Assembly: GCF_003073045.1 (NCBI RefSeq)
Contig: NC_037593.1
Span: 10,154,735-10,218,734, forward strand
DNA from: Pomacea canaliculata
Lineage: Eukaryota; Mollusca; Gastropoda; Architaenioglossa; Ampullariidae
DNA: 64,000 nucleotides
Direction of reading: 5' to 3'
The translations under genes were made by a program, and so were the position numbers. The stretch's first letter is position 1. Each line of letters starts with the position of its first letter. The notes beneath the pieces are model-generated. The model saw only the letters and a list, made by a program, of their open reading frames with translations, ran no database searches and was not told where the DNA came from. Shown here piece after piece: positions 1 to 12,600 of the stretch.

Positions 1-444
1 CATAATTAATGAAAATATGCCAATACCAATAATGTAGAAACAAATAATAGGTTTTTAATAGTAAGAACTGTCTCCAGTAACTAGCATGTAAACTATCTAT
101 CTATTCTATTCCTCTTCGTGCATCAGATTGCACATAAGGCCTCAACCAGAGTCCGCCACAGATGTCGATCAGCTGAAACCCGCTTCAAGTGACATCCTGT
201 CCAGCCCTTTCCTTTCCTCTCCCTTTCCACTGTTCTTAGCATGTAAACATTCTGTGTCAAATAAATGCTCTTTGAACAGCTTAAAATCTGATACAATCCA
301 GAATGTTACATTTGTAAAGCCTTGTGTGACCCAAAATCTGCATAGACACATACACAGGCAAGGTGCATATGCTTGTGCACTTACAGATTCACAAATGATT
401 TTGTACAGCAGAAAATGCTTACATCAAAATAAATCAATACTTAC

Positions 445-3400
445 AGTTCAAAGACTAGAAATATGAAGGTAGGCGTTTCAAAGTAGTCATGAAGCTCAAC
501 TGAAAGCAATGAATGAAAACATGAAATTTATTATCAAATGGATCTCATTTTCTGTGACAGAAATTAAGTCTAATCAACAGTAGCCTCTCTTGTTCATGCA
601 TACAATAACACACAACAGCACATAAAAGAGCTATGCACATTAAAGAAACAGATGACTAACAGATTGAGAGCCTTTGCCCATGATGAGATCAATGTGCTGT
701 GTATTAAAAACTAGAAATCAACTGACATATACTGACATACAACTTAAAATTTATAACCACACAATGAAGAAACATAAAACATCTAATGGATGACACCAAA
801 GCAAACATAAGTTAACTGCATGGAAGAAGATGGGAATTTGAGATGTGAGCAAAAGAGTTGATTATTAATGCATTCTACCTATGCATCATGCAAGTAAAAA
901 CAAACTATGAAAGGCCCCATAACCTTTAAGTTGTTGGTGAGTGAAGTTTTAAAGTCACACTTATCTTGCGAGCAGTTTATCGTTTGTTTTTTGTGGGTGG
1001 GGGGAGGGGGTAGTGAGGCAGTGCCCACCTACTCTTGCTTTCTACATTAACTTTTCACAGCTCTCTAGGTGTCCAGTCCCCATTCAGCAGTTAAATCAAC
1101 TGTGGACAGTATGCTATGCTACTTTGGTATCCAGCCAGCTAATGTGTACACCTGTAGCCTGAAATGCTGGTGCTCTAAACAATCAACTATGCTTTTCTAC
1201 ATACTAAGTGCGATCTAATCAGAAGCAGGAATTTCTCAGTAATTTTGTTGGAATCTCACTGTGTATTACTGTGAAGAGTACTGGATCATCTCACAAAGAC
1301 AAATCAGATCTATTCATTTCTCTTATAACAGAGATGAAAAGAAAATTGTTCATTACGTACTGTCAGTTTTGAATTTCCTGCACCCACTTATGCTTCACTT
1401 GAACAATATTGGATAAGCATCTCATCTAAGTAGGATAACGTCAATAAAAAAAAAAAAATCCAGAAACTTCAAGACCAGGAGATAATATTATTATGCATAA
1501 CTACTAAGTATTCAGTATTTTCCATGTGCCACAAAAATTGAGAAGTTATTAAATCACACTTACAAGTATGAGATCATAATATATTCTACAAAAGCTTGTG
1601 TTAAAAAAATAGAAAAAGGGAAAAAGAAACAAGAATTATGTTGTAGAGGCAGGCTGAGTGCCAAGGGTGAATTGCACAATCATTACTGGCATCAGAGGTG
1701 GAAAGGTGCAAGGTGTAATGTAGTCTTCTACTCCTTAATTAAAACATGACTGTGACATCAAACCTTGACAGGCAACCAAAAAAATTAAAGGTAATATGTT
1801 AAAGTCAGTTTTCTACAAAAACAGCAAATCCCTCAGCATTGCCATTCTTATTTTATTATTTCCACATGTGTATGTAGCTCAAGGATGCTTTTTTCTATCA
1901 TAACATTTAATTTTCATGTATTTCTGCATACGCATAGCACACATTAATGATAGAGAAAAGGCCCGAACTTGAAAAATAACAAACAGTAAAGAAGCACAGA
2001 AAAAAAGAGCATCGTGAAAAACTGAAATTTAGTTTTTGCTTTAATCACTGACATTTATTGACTACATTATATCACCAGCTGTATTTGTATGATCTGTATA
2101 ATTTGCATAGTCTGTAGTATTATTTACTCATGATGCACAACTGTGTATCAGTTTCAGAATGTGTTAGTGTGCTGGAATCTGCCATCTGCTACCAAAATAT
2201 ATGCTTGTTTCTTCAAATCATTATAGTGCCAACTTACTGATGTTAGGATGACCATGGCACATCCGCAGAATGTTGACTTCTCGAATGGTATCACGCTTGA
2301 GCTGTTCCACAGCCATTCCATCTCCTTTCTCTCCACTGATATCAATGATTTTGACAGCATATTCCTTTGATGTTTTCTTTTCAACCACTCGCCGTACTGT
2401 ACTGCTCACTCCCCTAAAAACAAAAGTTAAATTTGTAGTCACTTTTGATTCCCTCCTTTATTTCATCTGCATACATAATTATTATAACTACAATGCCGTA
2501 AACTAATAATGGAAAATAAACAATCCATACTTGAACAGTACATGACTACAAGCAAACAAAAACAGGCAGCTTCTAAGAATAAAAAATATTCATGGACAAA
2601 ATCCCTCTTTGCAATATAATGCACGGGAATATATTTTAACGATTAATAAAAAATTGCTTCTTTAATTTATTATCTTTTATGATCATGGATACAAAAATAA
2701 GTGGATATTTTTACCAGTGTGCTAAGTTACCAGTGGGCCATGTATACCCAAGTCATATTTGTTTTTGGAATATGTGTGGGCATATACTTACAATGTCAGC
2801 AAGTTAGAAAAATATGTATGTTAACTTTAGTCATAATAAGAGTATATGTGTGTGTTTTTTTGTGGTTGGTTTTTTTGGGAGGTGGGGGAGGTGCAAGAGA
2901 TATGAATATGGAAATGAAAGCTGAATCTGATTGTATAAGGAAATCTGAATCTGTTATTACATAGCTACACAGTCCATAACAATAAATATATCCAATAATA
3001 CTCTAAAATTATAAAAGCTTGCTAATATGTTTCTTTTCTGCCATAAAAATGCCAGAAGTATAGAAGGGACAGTTTACCTTCCTATCACACCATACAGAAT
3101 CCAGTCTGCCCGGAATTTGTTAAGATAATGCTCGTGACCAAGTTTTGCATGTGATCTGCAGTCATGTGGCAGTTCTTCCATATGAATGTCTTCGTCCTCC
3201 ATGGGCACCGGCCCATCATCCAAGTAGGGACTGGACTCAGGTCCATCTTGTGCCGGCACGTTGTTGTTGAGGATGTCACTGGAATCCATTTCAGCGGTAT
3301 CACGTACTCCTCTAGCTGTGACCGACAAGCACCATGATGCTGCCCGTCTCCTCGCATCCTACCTACCACTACGACTGACGCACCTCATTCTGGCACCAAG

Positions 3401-5062
3401 CGTCGTCGAGCAGAATTTTCGATGATGTGGCAGGCGGCTTTCTGGTTCTCGAGATGTTATCACACAACGGTGACTTACTCCATTGTTCTCTGTCAACCGC
3501 TTCGTATCCGCGTCCCAGTCAGTCGTGTGACCGCGACATCGTCTGTGCTAGTGCAACAACCCTGGTTTCCTGTACAGTTTTCGCAGTAGTCTACATCATT
3601 GTCAATACTATATTTAGTTTGACCTAACCTCTTCAAGCAGCAGGTTGTCTGTTTCGACCTTGCTTGGTGAACTTCTCGCAGTTAATCCCACGACTGGATC
3701 AGAAATGGGGGGAGGGGGGAAATACACACTCGACACTGTATGATCCGTTGAATAGATGAGTGACACCTCGCAATACGATAGTGTTTAAAAGCTCAATCCA
3801 GCTACTTCCCTTGAAACCGGAAACACATCAAAAAGAATAACACGTATGTACAAGTCGTTTACTTTCGAATTTCACGCTGCTTTTCAAGTTAATGGTTGGG
3901 TTTTGTTTTCTTCCCCTTCTTAACGATCACCTGTCCAGAGGACACACACAGAGCAGCGAGAGGTTATAAAATCTGGCACGGTTCCGTCAAGGGAGCCTAC
4001 CATCCGCTGTGCTCCTACTTCTAGCGAATCGGCATGCCGTGTTTACTTAGTGACGGGGCAAGCACGCGCCGCGTGGAGCGACCCACAGACAGCAGCAGCA
4101 TTCAATCGGATTTTTTTTTTTTTGTAAGATATCCTTTACCCTCCCACTTCCCCTACAAACCGCAGTTTTTGATAGGTTGTTAAGTGGGAGAGGCGGCCAT
4201 GATGTCCATCCCATGCTCCCCTTCGCACGCCCCTCGCCGTGAGAGCGATGACCTCTGACCGCGGAGCGGAATGGATGCTGATGCAACAGCTGACAAACGT
4301 AGCCTATACACGTCCGTGGTTTTCAACACTCGGCTTGGTCGTGGAATGAGGTTAGCTTGCATCGGGCTTCGCAAAGCCTCGCTATAAACCCCCACGTCTG
4401 CAAATGACCATAGCGCTCTTGGGCTGTTTAGCCCTGAAAGGACCGTTGACCGTTTCGGAAGTTCTAAAATTCCCCAGTAAATATATCCATACCCAACACG
4501 TGTGTTTCTCCACCCACTTCTCTGTAGGCCTCGACTATTCCCGCCTGGTTTACCTTATCGATGAACAGAGGCAGGGGTCGACCAGGCAGCTGAACATCAA
4601 CAGGATGTGTACTTTACAGTGATAACCAAATTTTAAAATAAGCATGTTTTCGATGTCTGGACATAACATTTAGGTGAAGTCATATATTATGACTCAAACA
4701 AGAAATTAAATTTTTATTTTCGCTCATCTGTGCTAAAAAAAAAAAAGTATACTAACCGAAGAAAGGTGGTCACCGATTATTGAACGACGCAATGAAAAAT
4801 ATATGGTATGACTGCCAAACGTCGTGATGCTAACAATCTTGTAAAGGATTATATAATATTTTAAAAAAACCAACAAAAGACTGAAACCAATTTAAGTGAA
4901 ACAACAGTATTAATAATGTTTAATAAATCTTTAACGTAAAAAAAAATGAAGTCTGTTCACTCACTTTCCAAGAACATTCCTTGGCTCATATCTTGAGTAG
5001 AATTCTTTAGCAGAATCTTGTTCTGGAAGATCAGAATCCGCTTCATCGTTTGTCCTAGTCAT
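445..5062 (-). CDS. PHKG: Phosphorylase b kinase gamma catalytic subunit, 5' part (partial gene)
   Basis: Catalytic Ser/Thr kinase subunit of phosphorylase kinase, which phosphorylates glycogen phosphorylase in the cytosol. Exons in transcription order: first exon A 5062-4965 or first exon B 3289-3078, then common exon C 2413-2238 and exon D 499-445. Phases agree: A and B both end in phase 2, C starts with one G and ends in phase 1, D starts with TT and ends in phase 2. Exon C gives GVSSTVRRVVEKKTSKEYAV, including the end of the glycine loop, the VAIK lysine (AVKII) and an alpha-C glutamate (REVNILR). Exon D gives HDYFETPTFIFLVFEL, the hinge region typical of this family. The rest of the kinase domain (HRD, DFG, calmodulin-binding tail) lies beyond the left edge. 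The Y-E-P-R/K..(V/I)(L/I)G.GVSS pattern is specific to gamma subunits. Whether it corresponds to vertebrate PHKG1 or PHKG2 cannot be decided. Confidence 0.87.
500..2237 (-). other. PHKG intron between exons C and D
   Basis: AT-rich intron, donor acttac (plus-strand reading) next to 2238 and acceptor ct at 500-501. No exon-like frame or recognisable element was seen in it, only short poly-A runs such as the one near 1447. Confidence 0.6.
2414..3077 (-). other. PHKG intron upstream of exon C
   Basis: Intron shared by both isoforms; in the exon A isoform it also includes exon B and runs to 4964. The acceptor is ttttgtttttag before GGGAGTG. A G-rich run lies near 2878-2892. No other feature was seen. 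Confidence 0.6.
3078..3289 (-). CDS. PHKG: PHKG alternative first coding exon B
   Basis: The ATG at 3289-3287 follows an in-frame TAG at 3361-3359, so the frame starts here. A short upstream ATG frame (eight codons) also lies in the leader. The 70-codon exon is acidic (DGPVPMEDEDIHMEE), carries HAKLGHEHYLNKFRADWILY and ends YGVIG plus AG at donor gtaaac. Splicing to exon C gives VIGRGVSSTV, an intact glycine loop, in the same phase as exon A. It shares no clear homology with exon A upstream of the last four residues. An alternative promoter is the simplest reading. It has no recognisable family match beyond the loop. Confidence 0.72.
4965..5062 (-). CDS. PHKG: PHKG first coding exon A (canonical N-terminus)
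   Basis: The ATG at 5062-5060 opens a 32-codon exon ending GGA AA, followed by donor gtgagtg. The peptide contains DLPEQDSAKEFYSRYEP and ends NVLG; splicing to exon C restores a lysine and gives VLGKGVSSTV. An acidic stretch, then (A)AK.FY..Y.P, then (V/I)(L/I)G is the standard N-terminus of phosphorylase kinase gamma in insects and vertebrates. This is therefore taken as the conserved isoform. It skips exon B, which lies inside the first intron. Confidence 0.85.
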
Positions 5063-5784
5063 GTTATCCGAAAGTTTTCTCTACCACTAAGACTACAAGT
5101 CCAATTCAGCAAAGCTGGTAATATACTTTGTTTTATTTAAAACTTGTGATCATTCTCTGAGCCAGCAGCATATACATTTTTCTTTCTTCCCGAATATACC
5201 TGAAATGTGAACAAACTTGTGTAATTACTTAATAACTATGGCAAGAGCATGTGACAAAATAACTTAAGCAGGGACCATTGTATATAACATATGGTGTTAA
5301 CGTAAAACACCAAACACCGCTAGATGAGCATGCTGAAACTATAAAATACTAAATTCCTAATGAGAAAAAATCTTTAACAATTAAAGGATTTTAAAATTGC
5401 CACCAAAGAAGCACGTTTATTTTAATATATTCCATGCATTTTCTGATGGACATCACACAAGTCATCCCAAGTTAATGTATTAATTTTTTGTCATTGTCAG
5501 AGTCCCTGGAGTTCAAAAGTAAAAATTTACTATCAGATTTTAATTAAAATACAGTTGGTGACTACTCTCTTACACATGTTAAGATACTTGAAGATCAGAA
5601 GATGTAGTACATGTATCATTCAAGTATTAATTTTTCTTTTTTTCTAAATGATACAATTATTGTTAATGTATTGATAAATGTAACAGCATTGTCCTGCTTC
5701 TACTTTACCAACTATGCTACTGTGATACTGCACATATTCTCCCTTATTAGGTTTGACGTATGATTCATAATCTACATCTGGAAA

Positions 5785-5960
5785 GCAGTCAAATGGTTAG
5801 AGCACTAGAATTAGTGGAAGGATTCATAGACTCTAGTCAGTTCGATGTATATGTGGTTTATCCGAGTTCCTCCAGTTTAACCCAGCTGTGAAATTGGTGC
5901 ATAACTCTTTTAGAGGACTGAGAAAGGTAAGGCAGAAAGGGCAGGATACTCATTAAAAAT
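5785..5960 (+). repeat. tRNA-derived SINE, copy 1
   Basis: It begins with an A-box-like stretch (AATGGTTAGAGCACTAG) and has a B-box-like AGTTCGATG about 60 bases later. The body reads CCAGTTTAACCCAGCTGTGAA, then ATTGGTGCATAACTC, and is shared with the segment at 54082-54275. A tRNA-like head joined to a conserved body is the usual SINE architecture. It is degenerate, so probably inactive. Confidence 0.6.
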
Positions 5961-6405
5961 CTGCCCCCCCACAAAAGCGCCATCTGTAGCACCTCACTCT
6001 CCAGTGACCAAAGGGTTTGAGGATTTTATAATCTACAAAATCATACCATTCATGGACTGCACTGTGATGCACATGTCTTTAACAACTGTGTCCTCATTTA
6101 AATAAAACTATTCAAATGTGTCTAATACTTTATTTTTTTTTACTTTACTATGATTAACCTAGACAGTCAAAACTGCATAAAGGCAAACTTAAATAAACAT
6201 TATCTAGCTAAGAAAGTTTAAAAAAAAATTTCATAATTTGATAAAATAAAACCATGGTGTCAAAAGCTAGGACTCAGAGAAAAATAATATTGTAATTTAA
6301 AATCAAATTTTTACTAAATTACAGACAATACTATAGTACATATATGTGCATATATTTTAAATGGAGGGATGGTGGTAATGGATGGATGGTTTATCGGATA
6401 AGCAA

Positions 6406-6603
6406 ATGCGGTTCTCAACCTGTGGGGCGCGCCCCCCTTGGGGGGCGTGACGTGCTTACAAGGGGGGAGCGAAGGTGGTCATTTTTTAAAAGTTTCTTAT
6501 ACCGGTATTAGTGAAATTAGCATACATTGCTGGCTAAGGGGGGTGCGCGGACGTACCTTTGTTCGTCAGGGGGGCGTCACAAGTAAAAGGTTGAGAACCG
6601 CTG
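6406..6603. mobile_element. hAT-like MITE, full-length copy
   Basis: The ends GCGGTTCTCAACC and GGTTGAGAACCGC are inverted repeats flanking about 190 bp containing a CCCCCC/GGGGGG palindrome. A second copy lies in the opposite orientation at 40062-40217 and matches over ACTTTTTAAAA and ATACCGGTATTAGTGAAATTAGC-like segments. The CAGCGGTTCTCAACC terminus is typical of non-autonomous hAT elements. Open frames here and in the second copy translate to near-identical peptides only because they are the same repeat. Confidence 0.75.
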
Positions 6604-9600
6604 CTCTACCTACTGATGATTTCCTATTATAGGGAGTACGAATGAGGAAGAGGGAGAAAACCTCCAGGAAACAGTCCTGTCAACATGTATCACATGCAGA
6701 GGAAAATATGTGTGCCCCAAGACAAGATCTCAAGTCCTTATGATTCTCAATTGCATTATGTTATAATATATAATATTATATAGATTGGTACACTATTGGA
6801 CCATCCCGAAATGGCAGCTGTAGTGGTAGACACTGGACCTTAATTTTTCATGTGCCACATATATGTAAGCACAATCTATCATAATAGCTGAGAATGTGAC
6901 TAGCAGGTACCATGGAGATTAAATGAAGTATTCGTAGACCAAAAAAAGTCATCTGCCTATGCTAGCTGCAAATAAAATGCTATGCTGAAAATTCTAAGGA
7001 ATTTAATGTTTTTAGCCATTATTTCATGTGAAACTTTAGCTGTTTGCAATCTATAATATTTTTCAAGCCACCTCTCACTGTGTCACATGCCAGTTATAGC
7101 CCTAGTGTTAGTGGCCTAAAAAAAAATTCCTTTGCCTACAATCATCTGCTGCTCACCACAGTTTGAGCACTTTATGTCCAGACATTTAAAAAGTAAAAGA
7201 GTTGAGCTGCTGTGAACAGCCACCTATTAATGAACAGTGAAAGATACAAATGAAAATGTCCCAAATTGAAAGTAAGGAGAAGACATTAACAATAATCTTT
7301 CCTGAGTATTAAAGGGCTAATAGCTTTTGATATCTAAAGGACATTACCTCATTATGCTTTTTGGAATGTGGTCAACTCTGTACTTAAAAAAATAATTTTA
7401 AACGTTGTAAAACTCTGTAAACACTTTAGTATAAAGAGTTATTAGTTGTAGAAAGAAGAATGCACTAGTATTTTCTTAATTAATGTTGCTGTTGGAAAAG
7501 GTTAAGAAATGCATATAAAACAAAATGATTTCAGAAGATATGTTCTATGTTCGATTTGTACACAATTTTTCTGGTATACTCTAAACAATGATTTTAAAGG
7601 CAAATTTCTGCAGCAAGATTATAATATTCATCAGCAATCAGCAAATGCATCCAGTCTAACATACATGACTGTATTTAAATCTGATTTATAACAATGTGGA
7701 AAGCATTCTACTAAATAATGCTAAAAGATATGAGTATATACACATTCATTAGTTACGGTTATGGAATAATGCTGAATGATAATTGCTCAAAGCCCCTTAC
7801 GTTTATCTTTAACGATAAGAAATGCCGAATATTTGCTATTCCTTTGATTTATAATATGGGTGTTTTCACCGAAACGTCTCCTATCGGTCACTCAGCTATG
7901 AACTTTAGTAACAGTGTTTACTGTATGGGTGTAACTCGTCCTCTTACTGTGCTACGATTCAAAATGTATCGCACTTTCCTTTTCGTATTTTATGCGTTAA
8001 TAATTATTTTGAATGCGCATTCCGAACTTTGAAGAAAGATGTATTTACAGTTTTTGTTTTGCCTACGACAGCACTTACATAATCTAGCTAACTTCTTTAG
8101 CCCCACATTCACTCCAAATAAAAACAAATAAGCACTTATAAGAAGAGGAATGCAGATTTAGCATGAAATAACACGAAAAGTGATTACCCTTGCATTTAAC
8201 CGTTACCTCTACAAATGATTCTTGTCTTCTTGTACATGGCCGACGTGATTTGGGAGTTAGGGGAGGGGGTCTCTTCGTACCTAGACGCTCACTTCTCTAT
8301 GCATTGATCTGATCTACAATACAGTTCAGAATTGACACGATCAAATGACAAAGAGTGTAAAATCATACTCACGTATAATGGATGATAAAAAAGGAAACTG
8401 GCATCTGAGAGTTTTCACGATGATCATCTCATACTCAACTGTCTGACCTAGCACGGGACGTTACTCTCGCTGTAGTTATGCGTTCGCGCTGCGCTTGTCT
8501 GTCTTGCGGAACAATTCGGGCGATAGCCTCAGCAACCTTCACCGACTTTCTCAGTAGCCTTATAGGCAGATGCTAAGCTAGTGTTTGCATCTTTCTTCTC
8601 GTGGCTGGAAAAAAATCCCCAGTCGAATTACTGACCCAGATTAAGAGCCAGCAGCTTCGAGACCTAGGTTTGAACTTGTCTAATCGACGTTTCGACTATA
8701 ATATGCCAAACTTGCTTTAGTAGTACGTGTGTAGCTGTTAAAATGATTGATCGCTGGAAGTGTTTCTAAGGATCATTAATCGGCTATAGCGATCAAATAC
8801 AATCTGTAGCTAATAGCTACACCATCAGGTTAGCATAGTTAGTGTGATTAATTAGGTGATTAATTTGTTAGATCTCCATGTGCACTAAGATTAATTGGCA
8901 TTTATATATGGTTTGTTTTAACAGCTATAGTGTGGCGAAACTGCATCTTGACCAAATACATATGTATAGAAGCAGGCTAATTTTTCAGTTGATAATTTAT
9001 TATGGGATTCGAATGATGTTATAAATATACAATCACTACTTGAACATAGAGTTGTTTACACGTGATCGAGTGGTAAGTAAATGAGGTAAAAGCTATATAT
9101 AGGACGTTACACGCTACACGAAGGTGTGCCTCATTTAAAAAAAAACAGAAACAAACTCTGCATCTCTTTTACAATAAGATCTCTGGACCTTTGGTTTGTA
9201 GACTGTGAACGTATTTTTAGTCTTCGTGCACTTACACAAGGAAGTATGAATTTAAATTATTTCTTATCCTTCACATTTCTCTTAATTTGAAATATTTTCT
9301 TCGTGATTGCAGATTTTTCATACCTTTAAATTTTTAACATTGAATACGTAGACACTAATGAAATCTTATTTCTAAACTTCTTGTATTTTGATAAGCATAA
9401 GGTATTCTGCCTTCTATTGTAGCTGAATTGTTCGTCTGCTAACGAAAATGTAAGAGTACCATCCCCTGAATTTAAAATTGACTGAATCATCTCCCTTTGT
9501 ATTATCGTGAAGTCAACCTTATAATCAGAACAAGTAAGAAGAGGTTTTAGAACCAACAAAATGTGCCGGGTCATGTGGGATGGACGATAAATTTACTAGG

Positions 9601-12600
9601 TCACAGGTAAAGCATCTTCTCAACTTTAATTTGGGTCTTACTCAAGCTCAAAAGCCAAACGTGAGAAATATATCAACTTTGCTTTAAAAACACGCTCACA
9701 CATAAAAAGGGAAAGTTTGCTTTTCACACAGACTTGACGGGTGAATAATCCGTCAGTCGAAAGAGGGATGACTGAATGTTTTTTTTTTTGGATTAGGTGT
9801 GTAAAGCTTCGTACAAAATGCACAGGTAAAATTATAGACCCTTATATTAGTCTAAAACTGACAAATTTAGTTTTTGGGTTTTACACACGCATCATCAGCC
9901 CCCATTTCCTCTATATATATATACCCCTTCTTACTACATTTGTCAGCAATTTCTTCTTTTGTTTTGAACGCGTTTTTCTCCATTTTTACATCAATTAGTG
10001 TTTAATTATACAAATATATTTAGAGCATAAACAGATGAGGTCGTTGATCAAATCTTTTACATTTTTATAGTCCTCAAGACCACGACACTCCTCCTCCTTG
10101 AGAATCTCTCCAAGTCATAAACAGCTATCATCAACTGCACATTAGACGATTAGAGGACAGTTTTTTCAATGTCTCCGCCTCGCGCCGGTCGCTAGTGCCC
10201 GCTTCTTGCCGTGCTGAACAAGTCGGGTGTGGAGAGGTGGGTGGAGGACATCCGGCCTCCACACCACGTGACTGCAGCCATATGTGACTAAACACGGCCG
10301 GCAGATAATGTGGCCACAAAACATTATCTAATTGGGCTCCGTGAACTGGCTCAAACAAATGGGACACTCGGGCTTATCACATGTGGCTAAGAGTGGTGCT
10401 TCCGCCGTGTCCATTCCTGTCAAAACAAATAAATATATAGCAAACAAATAATGAAATAATACCAACATTCAATCTGTCATGTCGTGCATTGTCTAAGGGG
10501 AAGAAACGAGCAAACATGATTGGAGTGTGTGTGTTATACAGTGAGAGAAGAATGTGCATGCGCGGTATGTACATAAGACGGATATTAGTAACTTAGAAAC
10601 TAATTTTCATTTAGAGATTCACTTACTGCTTGTAATAATCATTATTATCGTAAGCGGAACAAATTAACAAACTGAATATAGTTCTCAATTTCAATTACAC
10701 ATCACGTAAAATCGCGGGCACGCACTCACGCACGCACACACGCAAAATGTTTCTATGAATGTAGCCAGCAGTCTTTGATTATATTGCCCAGAAAATATTC
10801 CAAATACTGAATAAATAAAATAATAAATAGTATTAATAGTGCGCGCGCAAGCATAAACTAATAAAATAGCTTTTCCCCACAAGAGACATAACTGGAGAAT
10901 CTTTTGATTGCTTTTTTAAATGATGTAAGTATATATATATACGTGTATGTGTATGTTTGTGTGTACGCTGTATATTATACCCTCTTCCAGCACTATAAAT
11001 TGCTTTCAAATATTAAGCTGTCATGAGAAGCAGTTAGAAAGAGAAAGGGAGAAGGAAGAGGAGGAAAAGTGTCTGTTGCTATGGCTGTCGTCAGCTCACC
11101 ACCACCCCCCGCCACCCTCCCTTTGACACCGATCACTAAGATTAACTTATTAACTTTTTAGTCACCTGAGGGACACCCAGGTGAGATTGCACACCTCCAC
11201 CCTCTCTGACACCGATCACCGTGAGTTGTTGTGGTCACACAAAGCAGATGCCGCGGTCTACTCGCCCTATATATAGTCGTGGCCTAATGAGTTCAATTTC
11301 TTAAAACTTAATTTGGCTTCACTTAATCACAGAAAATGAGTCTAACAAGTACTCCAGACATCTCGGTTAATATCAATAATTCCACACAAGTCGCCAATAC
11401 TTCATACCGGGGAATATTGATGGTCTTCATTTTAAAATGACTGACAGAGACTTTATATCATGTGAAACTAAATTTGAGTTCATATACTTCGTTGAAACTT
11501 GGATTCTTGAGAGCTTCAAAAACGATCTGTTTGCGTCCTATGATTTTTTTTAAATGCCTGCTAAAATATTATCTACCCAGTGTTGGATCAGGGAAAATAA
11601 TGCTTTTAGCAAACACAAACCTCAGCAGATTTATAAAACAAATTGAAGTAAACTTTATAGTATCGTGGTTATTAACATCTCGAGAACTCTTGTCAGTACT
11701 ACAACAGACTTGTGTCTCACAAGCTTCGAAAATAAACACTTCGGTCAGCTTCAGGTCATCTATCTCTGAAATAAAGTGCGTAAAGTGAAAATCATGAGGT
11801 TTTTTTTTTTTTTTTTTAAAAAAAAAGGTGATCATCCGTCATGCAAATGAGGATGAAGGCATAACATTAGTCAAGACAGGAACAGGGTCTGGTGACCACC
11901 ACTCAAGCTGGACCTGTGGTGAGTCTTATGTCAGCCACTGTGTTTAACCTCATCTCCCTCCCCTCCAGCAACCGTCGGACTAAGTTAACTGGTGGCCAAC
12001 TGGCATCAGTCAGGGGTTGATGATGAATAACGATGATGACTACTCTGGTTTGTCATGACGATAATTCATTTGTACCGAAAGATAAGGTCAAGAGATTTTA
12101 ATGTAGTGGCTTGGACCCCCTACTGAAATTGGGCTGATGGTTTGTAATGAATTTGTTTTGGCGCCGCTAATTAAACACAACAATCACTCTCTCTGCAGAA
12201 GAATGCTCAGGAACGACAATTGGAAACTGAGAAGGGGTGACAATCTTGGTGTTTTGATCTCTGCTTTTGTTTATGGGAATAATTGGTGGCGTTTTGCCAG
12301 AAACCAGGAAATTCCAGCATCAGTAAAAATTTCCGTCAGGCATGGTTAATTGTAATTATGCCAATTAGCATCATTGCTGGGGTGGCGTCCTTCACATGAT
12401 ATTAGCACTGCACCTACTTCAGTCACTCAAACTGCCAGCCAGAACACGATTTCGACCTTTCGGAGATTAATCACTGAAGACCGGGGGAGTGATGTATCAC
12501 TATTCATTAGCTGCATGGCTCACAGTTAAACAGTCAGGTACACGGATGATATTTATTGAGTATGTTTAGCTGACTGCTTTGCTAACCATGCAGCTAGTGT

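Noticed and set aside
6438..6632. Open frame with a near-identical partner at 39979-40230
   Set aside because: The similarity is explained by the two MITE copies, not by a conserved protein.
7718..8032. 104-codon frame in AT-rich DNA
   Set aside because: No family resemblance, no splice signals and no promoter evidence; length is reachable by chance.
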